From contig CM060702.1 in assembly GCA_030686995.1 (NCBI GenBank), positions 65,908,440 through 65,972,439 on the forward strand: a stretch of DNA of 64,000 nucleotides, read 5' to 3'. This stretch comes from Artemisia argyi (lineage: Eukaryota > Streptophyta > Magnoliopsida > Asterales > Asteraceae). A program made the translations under genes and the position numbers. A model generated the notes under the pieces. It had not been told where the DNA came from. It made no database searches and was given only the letters and a program-made list of their open reading frames with translations. How positions within the stretch are numbered: position 1 is the stretch's first letter; every line of letters begins with the position of its first letter. Positions 42,732-55,244 of the stretch are shown piece by piece.

Positions 42732-45700
42732 TGATTGAGTCTAAACGGTCAACTAAGTTGAACAGGTGATGGTCAACCATGTCAAACGTCTAAAACCAAC
42801 TAACCAAGGAGTACAGTGTATTCCCGGGTCGTTGTGTCCCAGCGAGGTAAGCAATTGTATTTAAAAACGTTTTAAGTGATCGGGTGATTTAACAGGAGGA
42901 TCAGGAATTTGATTTGAATGATTAAACTACAAGATTATGATTGAGAATAACTTAGAAACACTATTAGAACAATTACTGATAATCAGATAACCTAGAAACG
43001 TGAGTTAAACCTAAAACGCGCATTTAAATTTAAAATAAACGCGAACACGCGAAATAAAAAGTCAAACGTGAGCAAATAAAGTCCTACGAATGTGAAAATT
43101 ATATTTTTACAATCCTAATGTTATAAGAAAATTTTTAGAAAATTAAAATTATTTTTACAACTATTTAATTAATTACTATTAATTAATTACTAATTATTAA
43201 TTACTTTTTAATTAACTAAATTACACTAATTATTAATTAATTATGAAAATTAACTAGAAAAATGAAAATTAAATTAGAAAAATTTAAAATATTATAAAAC
43301 TAATTTTAAAACAGAAAACCTATTTTTTCTACTTTTTAATTATTTATTATTAATTAAAACTAATTATTTAATTAATTTAAACTAAAGTAAATTATAAAAA
43401 ATACTAAATGACCAAGGAAAAATCTGCAGCCTAAGGTGGGGCCCACAGGAGTGACTTAGGGTCCAAACCAAATGTAAATCTAGAAAGTAGACCTGAGGGG
43501 CTTTCCAAAGAACCCACAAACTCAGTCTAAGCTCAAGTAGTGAGGGAGCTAGGAGCTTGTGAATTCAGGCTCAAACACTGATTGGTAATACCAAGCAGTG
43601 TGGTAGCGACAAATCAAAAGCTAATCTAAAAAGCTCACAAGCAAAACTTAAGGTATATTAAGCTAAGCACAGCTGAAACAAGTCTAAAACAACTATGTCA
43701 TCTCACTGAGAGGGGCTAATAAGCTCAAATACACAGACTCCAAATCATACACATCTAACAGTCCTTAAAAAGCAACTAACAAACCTAATATAAGCTGAGC
43801 AAATAAGCTGAAAGGGCAAAACTAAAAGTAGACCAAACAAGTTAGAACTACTCCCTTCTCAAAACAACAAGAATCAGGCAAATTGCTCAATGCATGGACA
43901 AGAATTGCTAAAAGAAAATCTTGGGTCAAACTGTGATGCAGGGCATAAGCATGCCCTGCAGGCAACTATAAGCATTAGCACAAGCCATCATAAAAATCTA
44001 AAAATTAATGCAAACATGGATTCCTGTAGCCTAACTGGTATACTTCTCCCTCAAGAATTTTCAAGGTCTGGATTTGAACACACAATTCATAAAAAATCTT
44101 GGAAGATTTTGGATTTCCTGAACTAAGCCATTTTGACTTTTTTGGTATTTGCCATATATTGACTTTGGTGAACTTCCAATCAATGTGTGTTACTGAGATT
44201 GTTGTTATAACATAAACTAAGACTAATTTGAGTAAGCTAACCTAGATTTATACCTAATATGATTATATACCCTCCTAACATTCTAATAGTTGACTGCCAT
44301 GATCCCATAAGAGAGATTTTGACTTTTTACTCTATGACTCCCAATGTTAAGTCTTGATTGAACTAATTTGATACTGAGAAAGAGTTTTCAACCAAGGTTA
44401 ACAACTGCAAACCTCAAGAGTACAGTGAATTAACTAAATCCAAACACCCCTTAATGGAAACAGATTTTTTGATTTTCAATGAAACTTACTAATTTATATT
44501 GTTAAAATGAAAGACTAGCTATAGTTTAACTATATTATGATGGAATTAATCAGCTGAGACTTAAAAATAAACAGGAAACAGTGAGCAATAACTATGAAGC
44601 TTATATGAGTCAATTCTCACAGTTAAATTGCAAGCACTCAACCAAAGCTACTAATTAGTAAGAAAGAGCATGTTATATCATTAATAAGCATAAATGAACC
44701 AGAAATAGTACAAAGAAACAGGATTTAAGCAATGTTGCAGTTAAATGCCATAATTTGAACATGGGACTTACAAGATCCAGCAACTATGTGATTGTGTAAT
44801 ATTCCAAATCAAAGTCCAAACTACCCTATTGCTTCCCATGAAGCTTTAAACCAGTGCATACACCTTCTTCTTCTTTCCTTCTTGAACTTTTCATTTTTTT
44901 TATTTATTTCTTATATTTTTTTTGTATTTTTAAGGGAACTGAAATTTAAAATGAAACTTGAATTACTGAAAACACAACTTATATTAATGATGAGTGAAAC
45001 ACATTACAACTGAAAGATTTAAACTTGAAATTACAATGCTTGAGATACTAAATTAAAACTAAAAATTCTAACACCCCACTCCACTGCTTCTCTGCTTCAA
45101 TTTATAGCTGCAATTAGGGTTTCCTTTCTCTCTTGTCTCTTTCCCAGCTCCAATATACACCCTTCGATGATAATTTTTAATCCTGGCCGTTTGTGAGTTT
45201 TGGCGCCCAAATTGCTTTTTGGAGTTTTCTTATAATAATTGAAGCCAGAGGTATACTTCTTGGATTGTTGTGGTTGTTTGGTTAGGCAATGGGGTATAGG
45301 GGTGATGATGGAGGTGTGTTGAGCGGGTGGTGATGATGAGGGTAGCAGGGTATGCAGGGGTCACAGGGTTGTGTTTGGAGGTGGAGGGTGGAAGTGGTCA
45401 AAGGTCATTTGACCGTTCTAAATAATACCAAGGGGGTGGGCTGTTTGGTTTGTGGGCTTGGTGAGGGTGTGTTGGGCCAGAGGGAAGGTTGGGCTGGTGT
45501 AAAAAGGTTGTTAGTTTTGGGATAAAATAACACATGGATCCGTTTGGTTTGTTATTTATTATTATAGGGACCAAAGTTGTATTTTCTGATTTTTTGAAGG
45601 GTTGAGTTGTAATATTCCCAAAAGTTATCAAAAGGACTAAAATTGCAACATGTGAATAGTACAAGGGAAATATTTGATAAATTCCAATTTTTAAATTCCC

Positions 45701-46052
45701 GAGGACTTGTTTTGCCATTTTTGAAACTGTAGGGACCAATTGTGTAATTTTCTCAAACTTTTCACCCAAGGACTTGTTTTGACAATTTTTTGAATTCCAA
45801 AGGACTTGGGTTGACTTTTCTTTCATTTCAAACCTCCAGGGACTAGTTTTGTCAATTTTTGAAACTTGAGAGACTGAAACTACCAATTATACAAACTTTG
45901 TTCGTTTTTCATTTGTTTTTAAACATTTTGCATCTAAAACATATAAAACACACTTTTGGGATAATTTCTGTATTTTGATGCATCTCTGAGTGTTTTTGGA
46001 TGTTTTGGCAGTTCAGATACGATAAAAATGATGAGTATTTACACACTCATCA
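42732..46052 (-). repeat. 3' LTR of element D (3321 bp)
   Basis: Plus ends TGATTGAGTC and ACTCATCA, i.e. TG...CA on the minus strand. It includes an extremely AT-rich zone with TTAATTAA-type palindromes (43080-43400) and a two-step tandem repeat (45568-45880). The last 170 bases on the minus strand resemble 59070-59233 of element E. No gene is supported; the 162-residue frame at 45398-45886 follows the tandem repeat. Confidence 0.8.
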
Positions 46053-46064
46053 ATCCCCCACACT
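46053..46064 (-). promoter_or_regulatory. Polypurine tract of element D
   Basis: AGTGTGGGGGAT on the minus strand, directly before the LTR start TGATGAGTG. Identical to the tract in element E (62865-62876). Confidence 0.85.
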
Positions 46065-46124
46065 AAAAAATTGCTAGTCCCTAGCAATCTTTTGAGAAAA
46101 ACTTAATGGATTTGAAACTCTTTA

Positions 46125-46477
46125 CCAAAAGCCATCACTTCTGGAGTAGCCAAATATATCAGTTCAAGTAAGAACTATGGTCTACTTGATAACCATGTGA
46201 TTTTGAGCAAACCACCAGCTGTCAACAGATTTGATTTGTCTTTACTAAAAGCCGTTTGCTTCTGGACTAGCCAACTCTTGATGGAATAGTCAACATCTTG
46301 GTGAGCTGATTACCAATTATGGTTTTTCCACTGCCTTTACCACAAGCCATAATCTTGCGGGCTAGCCAACTCATTCACTTTTTTGGATATGGCGAGTTGA
46401 TTTACCATACAATTTTGGGCAAATTGCAAGCCATCAACGGATTTGATATATCTTTACCAAGAGCCGTTTGCTCCTGG
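46125..46477 (-). other. Array of four conserved hairpins, element D
   Basis: On the minus strand, in the order met before the polypurine tract: CCAGGAGC/GCTCTTGG (46457-46477), CCGCAAG/CTTGTGG (46340-46360), CCAGAAGC/GCTTTTAG (46245-46265) and CCAGAAG/CTTTTGG (46125-46144). Each is preceded by GGCTA(G/A/C)(T/C)C-like and followed by GTAAAG. The same four occur in the same order in element E (62463-62803). Confidence 0.8.
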
Positions 46478-46644
46478 ATTAGCCAATCCTTTTGTCGTTT
46501 AGACACGGCGGACTGATAACCACAAAATTTTTGAAATAAAGTGAAAATTTTTTGAAAATTTTGGGCCCAAAAACGGGGGTTCTAGAGGATATAATGTGAT
46601 GAAATTCGCTAGAATTCCCCCCCCCCCCACACACACTTAGAATT

Positions 46645-46932
46645 AAATATTGTCCTCAATATTCAAAGTCCCGGCTATTATGCTGACTCTTTGAACGTAA
46701 AAAGATAATATTATAAGCTAACTATGGAAGTATCGTTTTGCGTTTTTCACTTTATTTATCTGTACATACAATCACACACATTTTTTTTTCAAAGATATAT
46801 ACATTTCAAATAGCTGCAGGGGACGGCCACTCCCCCACACTAGGGTGTTAGAAAGTAGAAAGAAGTCAGAGACATGGGTGAAAACCCATGTTGTTGCTAC
46901 TGTTTTTGTTTATCGAGTCGCTAGCTTGACTC
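46645..46932 (-). other. 3' UTR hairpin set of element D
   Basis: On the minus strand: GAGTC/GACTC hairpin with GCTA in the loop (46915-46932), CATGGGT/ACCCATG hairpin (46873-46890), a GTGTGGGGGAGTGG stretch near 46835, and GAATATTG/CAATATTT around AGGA (46645-46664), followed by CTAAGTGTGTGTGGGG. Same order as in A, B and E. Confidence 0.75.
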
Positions 46933-47143
46933 GATCCCCGAATTCAATTGTCCTTGGGGAATGTTTAGAGATCAGGGATAACCATGGATGGTATGTCCTC
47001 TCCAAAGTAATGTTTCAAACGATGTCCATTCACTTTGAAATTAGGACCGTCATTTTGAGATAACTCGACGGTGCCATAAGGATAAACCTTAACGATAGTG
47101 AATGGACCAGTCCATCGGGTTTTTGAGCTTTCCCGAGAAGATC

Positions 47144-47940
47144 TTAAGTCTCGTAAGCTTGATCACGAAGTTCATTTAATTCATTCAATTGAACTTTTCG
47201 ATGATCACCCGCAGTTTTAAGGTTAAAATTTGCATGCTTGAGAGCCCAATAGGCTTTATGCTCAAGCTCGATCGGTAGATGGCACGCTTTCCCATACACA
47301 AGCTTGTAAGGCGTACACCCGATGGGTGTTTTGTAAGCTGTACGGAAAGCCCAAAGTGCATCATCTAATTTATCCGACCACGATGCACGAATTTCACCAA
47401 CAGTTCTTTCCAAGATTCTCTTAATGCCTCGATTGGAAACTTCTACTTGTCCACTTGTTTGAGGGTGGTACGCAGTAGAAAGACGGTGAGTTACACCATA
47501 CTTTTGCATGACTTTATCAAATTTGTCATTGCAAAAATGCGTACCACGATCACTAATTATAGCACGTGGAGTTCCAAATCGAGCAAAGAGAGCTTTCAAA
47601 AACTTCACAACAACTCGGGCATCATTTGTGGGTAAAGCTTTCGCTTCAACCCATTTTGACAAATAGTCAACAGCCACGAGTATGTACTTGTTTCCATGAG
47701 ATGACGGAAATGGTCCCATAAATTCGATGCCCCATACGTCAAAGATTTCACAAACTTGTATTGCGTTTTGTGGCATTTCATTCTTTTGTGAAATATTCCC
47801 GTGACGTTGACAAGCGTCACAGGATTTGACCAATTCTTGGGCATCCTTATAAATCGTGGGCCAATAGAAACCGGAATCAAACACCTTTTTGGCGGTGTAA
47901 TTTGGATTGTGGTGACCCCCCTGTGGGACCAGCATGGCAA
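47144..47940 (-). pseudogene. Integrase of element D
   Basis: The zinc-binding region reads [12 protein letters not shown] ... CDACQRHGN. The catalytic core is complete: [13 protein letters not shown] (Asp), [12 protein letters not shown] (Asp) and [14 protein letters not shown] (Glu). The C-terminal part with [20 protein letters not shown] is the typical Gypsy GPF/Y-adjacent region. The frame stops at 47144. A frameshift at about 47930 separates it from RNase H, inside the zinc region (HAGPTGG versus GGHHN). Integrase itself looks little damaged. Confidence 0.85.
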
Positions 47941-48965
47941 GCCTTGAGAATTTCAGTGGCTTCTTGACCATATACACACCGCCGGATGACTTGATCCGCA
48001 CAAATTTTGAAAAGGTGGGGGTCATCCCAGAAGTAATGTTTCACATCTTGAAAGAATTTATTTTTCTGTTGGGACGACATCCCTTTCACCACAAAGTTAC
48101 CCGCATGGTTGTTTGCAAAATCGGCAAACCATGGGGTAATAGAGTCTCCACGAAAGGCAACCGCATTGAGTGTCTCGAGAGGGAAGGTTTCATTAATTTC
48201 CTTCTTTTCGAAGACATCTTGATGGGGGTTTTCCAAACGGGAGAGATGATCAGCCGCTAGGTTCTCAGCTCCTTTTTTTTTATCACGAATGATGATATCA
48301 AATTCTTGCAGGAGGAGAACCCAACGAAGTAGTCTCGGCTTTGCATCTTGTTTTGCAAAAAGGTACTTCAAAGCCGAGTGATCCGTATACACTATGCTTT
48401 TGGTCAATATCAAATATGACCGGAATTTTTCAAAGGCATACACCACAGCTAATAATTCTTTTTCAGTGGTGGTGTAATGACTTTGAGCCTCGGTCATCGT
48501 TTTGCTTGCATAGTGTATAGGCTGAAAGTGTTTAGACCTGCGTTGCCCCAAGACTGCCCATATTGCATAATCACTAGCATCACACATAAGTTCAAAGGGC
48601 AAGTCCCAATCGGGGGCAACAAGAATTAGTGCCTCAGTAAGCTTTTTCTTTAAAGTTTCAAAAGCTTCTATACACTCAGGTGAGAAGATAAAAGGAGCAT
48701 CCTTTTCGAGGAGATGGGTCATAGGCCGGGTGATTTTAGAAAAATCTTGAATAAACCTACGGTAGAAGCCGGCATGACCCAAAAAGCTCCTAATACCTTT
48801 GACGGTAGTGGGATGAGGTAATTTTGCAATGACATCAATTTTGGCTTTGTCAACCTCATTCCCATTCTTTGAAATTTTATGGCCGAGGACAATGCCCTCT
48901 TTGACCATAAAGTGACTCTTCTCCCAATTTAGACATAACTTTGTGTCTTCACAACGTTCGAGCAT
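47941..48965 (-). pseudogene. RT C-terminus and RNase H of element D
   Basis: It starts after the RT palm with [20 protein letters not shown] and [13 protein letters not shown] (RT connection), then RNase [46 protein letters not shown] and [18 protein letters not shown] has Trp where the family has Gly. [14 protein letters not shown] closes RNase H. A stop at about 48990 (GDSF then TAA) separates it from the RT core. Confidence 0.85.
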
Positions 48966-49357
48966 GTTGTCTAAATGGGAGAGACATGATTAAAACGAAT
49001 CCCCAATGACCGAAAAATCGTCCATAAAGACCTCCATAGTTTTCCCGATCATGTCGGAAAATATGGACATCATACATCTTTGAAACGTGCCTAGAGCATT
49101 ACATAAACCAAATGGCATACGTTTATAAGCAAAAGTTCCATAGGGGCACGTGAAAGTGGTCTTTTTCTGATCTTGCGGATCAATGGGAATCTGAAAGTAA
49201 CCCGAGAAACCATCGAGGAATAGTACTCATTCCCCGCTAATCTCTCGAGCATCTGATCCATAAAGTGTAGAGTAAAATGATCTTTGTGGGTGGCGTCATT
49301 TAACTTGCGATAGTCAATGCAGACACGCCAACCCGTAACCAATCGAGTTGGAATCAA
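48966..49357 (-). pseudogene. RT core of element D, frameshifted
   Basis: GWRVCIDYRKLNDATHKDHF gives the finger motif. After NEYY the frame shifts, and the next motifs read in another frame: DGFSGYFQIPIDPQ (first palm Asp), MPFGLCNALGTFQRCM and VFMDDFSV, the active site (49018-49026). The shift lies where the family has CFLDGF, so a small deletion there is likely. A TAG at 49355-49357 (EEN then stop) separates it from the upstream frame and could be a single change of a Glu codon. Confidence 0.85.
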
Positions 49358-50903
49358 CTAATTCTCCTCCTTTGTGACAACAGTAATGCCACCCTTTTTT
49401 GGAACACAATGTATTGGGCTAACCCAAGGACTATCCGAGATAGGGTAAATCAATCCGGCATCAAGAAGTTTTAAAACTTCTTGTTTGATCACCTCATGAA
49501 TTTTTGGATTCACCCTTCTTTGTTGTTGGACTGCTGGTTTGAAGTCATCCTCTATTAAAATCTTGTGGGTACAAAATTCAGGGTCAATGCCCTTGATGTC
49601 GGAGAGTCTCCAAGCAATTGTTTGTTTATGTGACTTCAAAACCTTTATTAGAGCAGCCTTTTCCTCAACACTTAAATCTTTAGCAATTATGACGGGTAAT
49701 TTATCATCACCCTCCAGAAATGCATATTCAAGATGAGGCGGCAAGTCCTTAAGTTCAACCACAGGAAAGTCATCAGTTATTTCAACATTTTTGACTTCCT
49801 CTTTATGAAGTGCTTTTGGAGGAAGAGGGGGAGATGGGTCTTCGTTTAACAATTTCTCTAGCAAAAGAATATCTCCCTCAGGATCAAGATAGTCCTCAGC
49901 AAATTTGCCCGAAATTGAACTATCTTGGGCGAGAAAAACCTCGACTTCTTCCAAAAGGAAGTCACTTCCCTCAAAAGGAGTGAGAGAAGGGGAAGAGTCG
50001 GATATGATAGGCTCAGAAGATGGAGTGGGACTGCCACTCGGAAGGTAACCAAGAAGTTCTTGAGAGTACTCCTCAGACGCAACATCAATGACATCAATTC
50101 GGTTAACCGATTCGGCGTCATAATTAGAGGAGTACCTCGAAGTTTGATCGAGGTTAAACGTTACTGCTTCATTACCAACACGAAGAGTTATTTCCTCTTC
50201 GTGCACATCGATTAACGCACGACCCGTCCTTAAGAATCCTCTCCCAAGAATGAGAGGAACTCGTGGGTCAGCATCGAAATCAACAATCACAAAATCTGCC
50301 GGAAAGTGGAAGTTTCCCACCTTTACAAATACATCCTCGGCAATGCCGAGGGGACGAGATGTTGAGCGGTCTGCAAGCTCGAGAGTCATGCAGGTGGTGG
50401 TGAGTTCTGGAAGAGAGAGCTTTTTCCATATTGAATAAGGTATCAAGTTGATGCTTGCACCTAGATCGGCCAAGGCGAAGCACTCAACCATTCCGGGGAA
50501 AACACATGGGATGAGAAATTTTCCCGGATCTCCTAGCTTCTCGGGAAGCTGTTTCAAAAGAACTGCAGAGCAGTTTTCATTGAGTGGAGTTCGTGCCATT
50601 TCGAATAGTTTCTCTTTATTGTTCAACAGATTTTTGATTGTCGATGCGGTTAGGCATCAAAAGGAGAGCATCCGCGAAACTGATATCAAAATGAATATCT
50701 CGGAAAATTTGAAAAAACTTTTCCATTTGATGATTTGCTTTTTCGCGGAGCTTCTGGTCTTGTAACCGAGATGGATATGGTAGTGAAGGTTTGGATTTAG
50801 GGTTCTCTCCAGGAGTTGTTGGTGGTTCAAAGACAACTCCTGGTTTTGGTACGGTTTCTGGTTCAACCTGAGGGTGGACGTGTGTGGTACTTCGTGGGCT
50901 AGT
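49358..50903 (-). pseudogene. Gag C-terminus, protease and RT N-terminal linker of element D
   Basis: From 50890 leftward one frame reads [17 protein letters not shown] and [14 protein letters not shown], the conserved Athila region before protease. It is cut by a stop near 50625. Protease follows with SAVLLKQLPEKLGDPGKFLI, ALADLGASINLIPYS (Asp codon 50465-50467) and LILGRGFLRTGRALIDV. A long acidic linker (SSPSLTPFEGSDFLLEEVEVF ... EDPSPPLPPK, shown in part) leads to RT: DFKPAVQQQRRVNPKIHEVI and DSPWVSPIHCVPKKGG. The rest of gag is missing at the junction with block F. Confidence 0.8.
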
Positions 50904-53900
50904 TGTAACACCCCCAATTTTTAAATATATTTGCAGTGGAATAAAGATTGGGTGTTACTTCACAGCTCATAGTTTTTCAGTAGAAAATGATTTTCTAAAA
51001 CATTTATCATTCGAATTTTTATAAATATCAGAGTTTTAAAAATGAGGTCCTAGTGGTTTTAAAATTTGTTAAATAGGTTTCCGAATGATAATAAAAATTT
51101 ATAGCCTTTGTAAGAATTTCGTGCTCCTCCGTCCCAATCCTTGCTCATTATAGACCTGAGATAAACATGCTAAAAAAATCAACAAAAGTTGAGTGATATT
51201 CATAGGTTTAAGTTTAATAGTTGAACACAAGCTATAAGTGATAATTGCACCGGTATACAATTATAAGTTAAAAATCAGTTGTTATTGCATTAAGCTCATG
51301 ACACTCAGCCGATTAACTGATCTCATCACGAATGATGGATTATAGTAACAGGGGCCCTCGGGATAGGTCCTTGCCAGTAACCTATTAGATTTCAAATAAA
51401 GTGCGTTTGGTTGTTTTCTCAACGCCCAAACGGGGATTGTCAATCCCTAATAGATCTATCCACAATTATTTACGTTCACCTCTCTGGGTGACTAAGGCTC
51501 ATGATATGAGGGGCTTTTGGCAAAAAGGTACTTAAGCAATAACGAGATCAGGTAAAGCATACCAAGAAAATACTTGTGTTCAGTTTGTAAAAACTAGCAT
51601 GTATCCCCCTCGCAGGGTTTATAAAACATTTAAATATGTAAAGGCGAGGCTATGAACTCACCTTAGTGGCTTAGTGAATAAAATATCGATACTCAGTTTG
51701 CAAAATGGGAACGGCTCCACACTCGACCTAGATAATATATGGCAAGTTTTAGTGTTTGATAGTCCTAATGTTTTAATCGCGAGTAGTTTTTGAATACGTG
51801 ATTTGTTAATTTAACGTTAGTAAAACTCTTGATTTTTATAGTATATTGCACGTTTAGTTTATTTATATATATAAATATAACGTAGCGTTTAATAAAAATA
51901 ATAGTAATAATAATAATAGTTTGGAAATAAACGTAACGTCGTGACGTGAAATCTTAAAATGGAAAATAAAATAAAAATGTTAATTTTTATATACGACCCT
52001 TGTCTTTTCCAAAAATTTACACTTTTTACCCTAACGGCGTTAGCGTTACGCCGTTAGTCCAAAATGAAATATATTTACATTTAACGTCCAAAACTTTATA
52101 TTTCTTACACTTTTCACCCTAAAGTTTATAAAAATCAGTTTTCACCCTTAAACCTACGAAATGACAGTTTATACCGAAACTTTGAAAAGTTGACACTTTT
52201 AACCCGATTTTTGTAAAATTTGCAACTCTAGTCCAAAATTCACAATTTTCAAAACTTAATGTTTTCATTTCTTAAATAGTTTCAAAACAGCTTATTTAAC
52301 TTATTCTAACAGCTTATTTGTTCGAAAAGCTTATTTCATAGCTTATGGGCTTTTTAACGAAATGTAAGGCCCGTTAGCATTTTTAGATCCAATGGGCCTA
52401 CGAGGGTTTTGGGCTTTGTTTTGGGCTAAGGTTAGGACTATGAAAAAGTTACCAAACTGCTTATTACCGTAGCTTATTTGATCGGATTATTTTGAAATGA
52501 TTGGGCCTTAAGGCCCAATCGGTACTAATGAGTTTTCACAACTAATTTCCAAGTTGATTTGCTTTGTGCTTCCTATAGGTTCAAGACACGATTTTTATTA
52601 CAAAGTTTCTATACAAAAATGATTGTTTGTCATGAGGTCTATTAGTTTGTAAAATAAAATGGCATGCTCGTTAAGTAAATATTAAAGATATACGTGCGTT
52701 TTGGGCGTAGCATGGGACGAGTTTTTATAAGAAAAGACTTAGAAAATTTTAAGAGTTTTCAATACTTGTTGTATACGTTAGAAATGGTATTCCAAAATAG
52801 TTGTACGTAGCTTTTTAGTTTCAAAACCTTTTATAACTTGATTGTTAAGGTGTAAAATATATAGACGAACGTAAAATATATATATGTTGTTTAATTAGTT
52901 TTCGAATACAAAGGTGCATTTGTTTGTGTCGTGTGCTAAAATAATGCATATGTATGTATAGCAAAAAAATGGAATGAGTCGTTTAGGAACTTACGACACC
53001 AAAATGGTGGGTAAAACAAGACGTAGAGTCGAGAAGAGAGTGATATGAGTACGTAGTGTGATTGTGTGCTCGACCAAGGTTCACAAACAACAAATTGTTC
53101 CTCCTAAACCCACACGAATCCTTTGAACTCCTACCCAATTGCTTCGACCCAAGGCTAGACTCACTACTTAGAAATATTTGGTAATTTTTCGGTTTGCATG
53201 GAAATGAAAACGAAAGTATGCATGCATGGGTTTATATATGGTACCTAGTGTATTCTAGTGTCTAAGATTTAATGAGATGGGATTGTTGCTTGTATCCAAA
53301 AGTCCTAAAGTTGTAAGAGTAAACATGTTACTCAATGTTTTTGGTTTCTTATGTGTCGACATGCTTCATCAAAAGGAAACGTGGGTTTTGGCATTTTAAA
53401 AGAGTATGGTACTTGCGAAAATACATTTTAAAAAGTTGTAGTACTTGGCCTAGGTGAATATTATAAGCAATTGAGTGTGCATGAATCAAGGAAGTACTAG
53501 TTTGTTTGAAACATGCATGTCGACAACCATTTCATTTAGTAAACCGATTTGTAAGTCGGCATGGCTTGTGAGATTTGATAATTTTGCAACCTTTAGACAT
53601 TGGTTTGTGTTTAGAAATGATTTTAGGACGTTATAGAAATAAACGTGGTTCAAAATGGTTGAGTTTTGGATTAGTTGAAATTTTGTGAAATCGTTTTTGG
53701 GACATATGCTTTGCCTAGTAAAATCGTATCTAGACTCGATGTGAGAAACTAAAAATCGACCCTCTAAATGTTGGCTAGGGGAGGAACGAGAGTATGTGTA
53801 AAAATATAGGGGTGTCGTGTGTAGGATTTGGACGTACGAGGCTCGTTTCTTACTTGTCTTAGTCGAGTGGTTTGAAAAAAAAAAAAAAAGAAAGAAAATG

Positions 53901-54150
53901 GGCCTTAAAAGGATTGGGCCGTGAATAGTAACAGGCCGAGAAATGTGTTGGGCTTAGGGTGAAATTTAGGGTCCGGTTAGGTGTATTTTAGGATTAGTAA
54001 AATATTAATTGTGTTTAGTGATAATTTTAGAAATTAATTAGTGAGACGTTTACGTGAGTCCGAGAGTGAATAGTGTTTTATGAATAGTGTTTCTTGAATA
54101 GTAAAACTTTTGAAAAACATCTCAATATCACTAACCGACTCCGAGAGTGA
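50904..54150. mobile_element. Block F: LTR-like sequence, probably a solo or truncated Gypsy LTR
   Basis: It begins TGTAACACCCCCAATTTT, the kind of start seen in long LTRs of plant Gypsy elements, exactly where element D's gag breaks off. The start pairs with AAAGATTGGGTGTTAC at 50944-50959 as an inverted repeat. No reading frame occurs over about 3.2 kb. A perfect 9-bp hairpin TAACGGCGT/ACGCCGTTA lies at 52032-52056. The word TCCGAGAGTGAATAGTG occurs twice near the right edge (54059, 54140). The right boundary and target duplication were not found, and the flanks are different elements, so a rearrangement is likely. Confidence 0.45.
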
Positions 54151-55244
54151 ATAGTGGAAGATTGTGGATAACTGAAGTAGTTTTGCTCTTGAACGTATGC
54201 ATGATTTGACATTGGTGGTGGAGCATAGGGAGATTGAGCTACGAGAGCCAAAGAATTTGGTGTTGGTGTGGGTGTGTATCCTCCTCGTAAAGCTCGATCT
54301 TTTTCCACTTCAGGTTCATGATGTTTCAGAAAATCATACAACAAACCATATGGAGCATCATGAAGATTCTTCGTTTGACGAACAAATGTCACATATTTAT
54401 GCCAATCAGGGCCAAGACTACCAACAAATTTGGAGTTCACAGCGATCCTTGGTACTGTGATTTTGTGACGTTCCAGATCGTTTACCACATTTGTGAAACG
54501 ATGATAGTAGGATTCAAGTAACTCTCCTGGTTCAATTGTGATGTCAGTGTATTCCATGTAGAGTTTGGATTCCATATCATCTTTATTCAATTGAGTGCCT
54601 TCCATTAGGAGATGAACGTGTTCCCACATAGCTTTGGCTGTTTTCTGAGCATCGACACTTCGGTAGATTGGATTAGGTATACCTTGAAGTATATAAGCCA
54701 TTGCATACTCATCAGCTTCACGATGTAGTTTCTGTTCTTCAGTGAGTGCAGATTCTGGAAGAGGTCTATCACCAGGAGGACGTGGAGGATCAGCATGTGG
54801 ATCACCAGCTTCAAATCTTGTTGGCCACTCAAATGGTCCTTCAAGTATCACTTGCTTCAAGAATTTCCCATGAGGTTTCTTTAATTCAAGAAATCGTAAG
54901 AATCGACTTGACCATTGAACATAGTTCCCAGGTGTTAGCATTGGAGGTGTCTCAAGTGATCCTGCCTCATGTCGGGATTGTTGAGTTGTAATAACTTCAC
55001 ACATTCTGTCAAACCAGTGAGGTTGTTTGGAGGAAAACTGAGTGTTTTGTTGTGGCACTTGATATGGTTGTTGTTGAGGAATGATCTGATGTTGTTGCAT
55101 CATTAGGTAATGATGTAATGGATTATATGTTTGTTTTGGAGAAGGTTGTAGATACAGTGGTTGCTGATGGTATGGTTGTTGCTGATACTGCTGATGTTGA
55201 TGTTGCTGAATATGAGGGAAGTAATGATTAGGTGGTTGAGACAT
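54150..55244 (-). pseudogene. Copia gag fragment (element G)
   Basis: The minus-strand ATG at 55242-55244 starts MSQPPNHYFPHIQQH, a Gln-rich N-terminus (about 75 residues). A Copia Gag core follows: LETPPMLTPGNYVQWSSRFL, LQGIPNPIYRSVDAQKTAKA, MWEHVHLLMEGTQLN, LESYYHRFTNVVNDLERHK and SKFVGSLGPDWHKYVTFVRQ. The frame runs on to 54078, but the family resemblance fades near 54165, where block F begins. Gag forms the particle. Protease, integrase and RT of this Copia element are missing from the window. Confidence 0.75.

Larger units (their letters stand above)
42732..50903 (-). mobile_element. Element D: Athila-type Gypsy element with full pol, broken
   Basis: Minus-strand element: 3' LTR 42732-46052, polypurine tract 46053-46064, structured 3' UTR, integrase, RNase H, RT, protease and the C-terminal part of Gag up to 50903, where block F cuts it. 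The 5' LTR and most of gag are missing. The motifs (FMDDFSV, DLGASINLIP, GTHFCN) are those of Athila. Stops and frameshifts inactivate it. Its LTR end and 3' UTR correspond to those of element E. Confidence 0.85.

Noticed and set aside
45398..45886. 162-codon minus-strand frame in the LTR of element D
   Set aside because: It tracks the 31/38-base tandem repeat and has no counterpart in element E's LTR.
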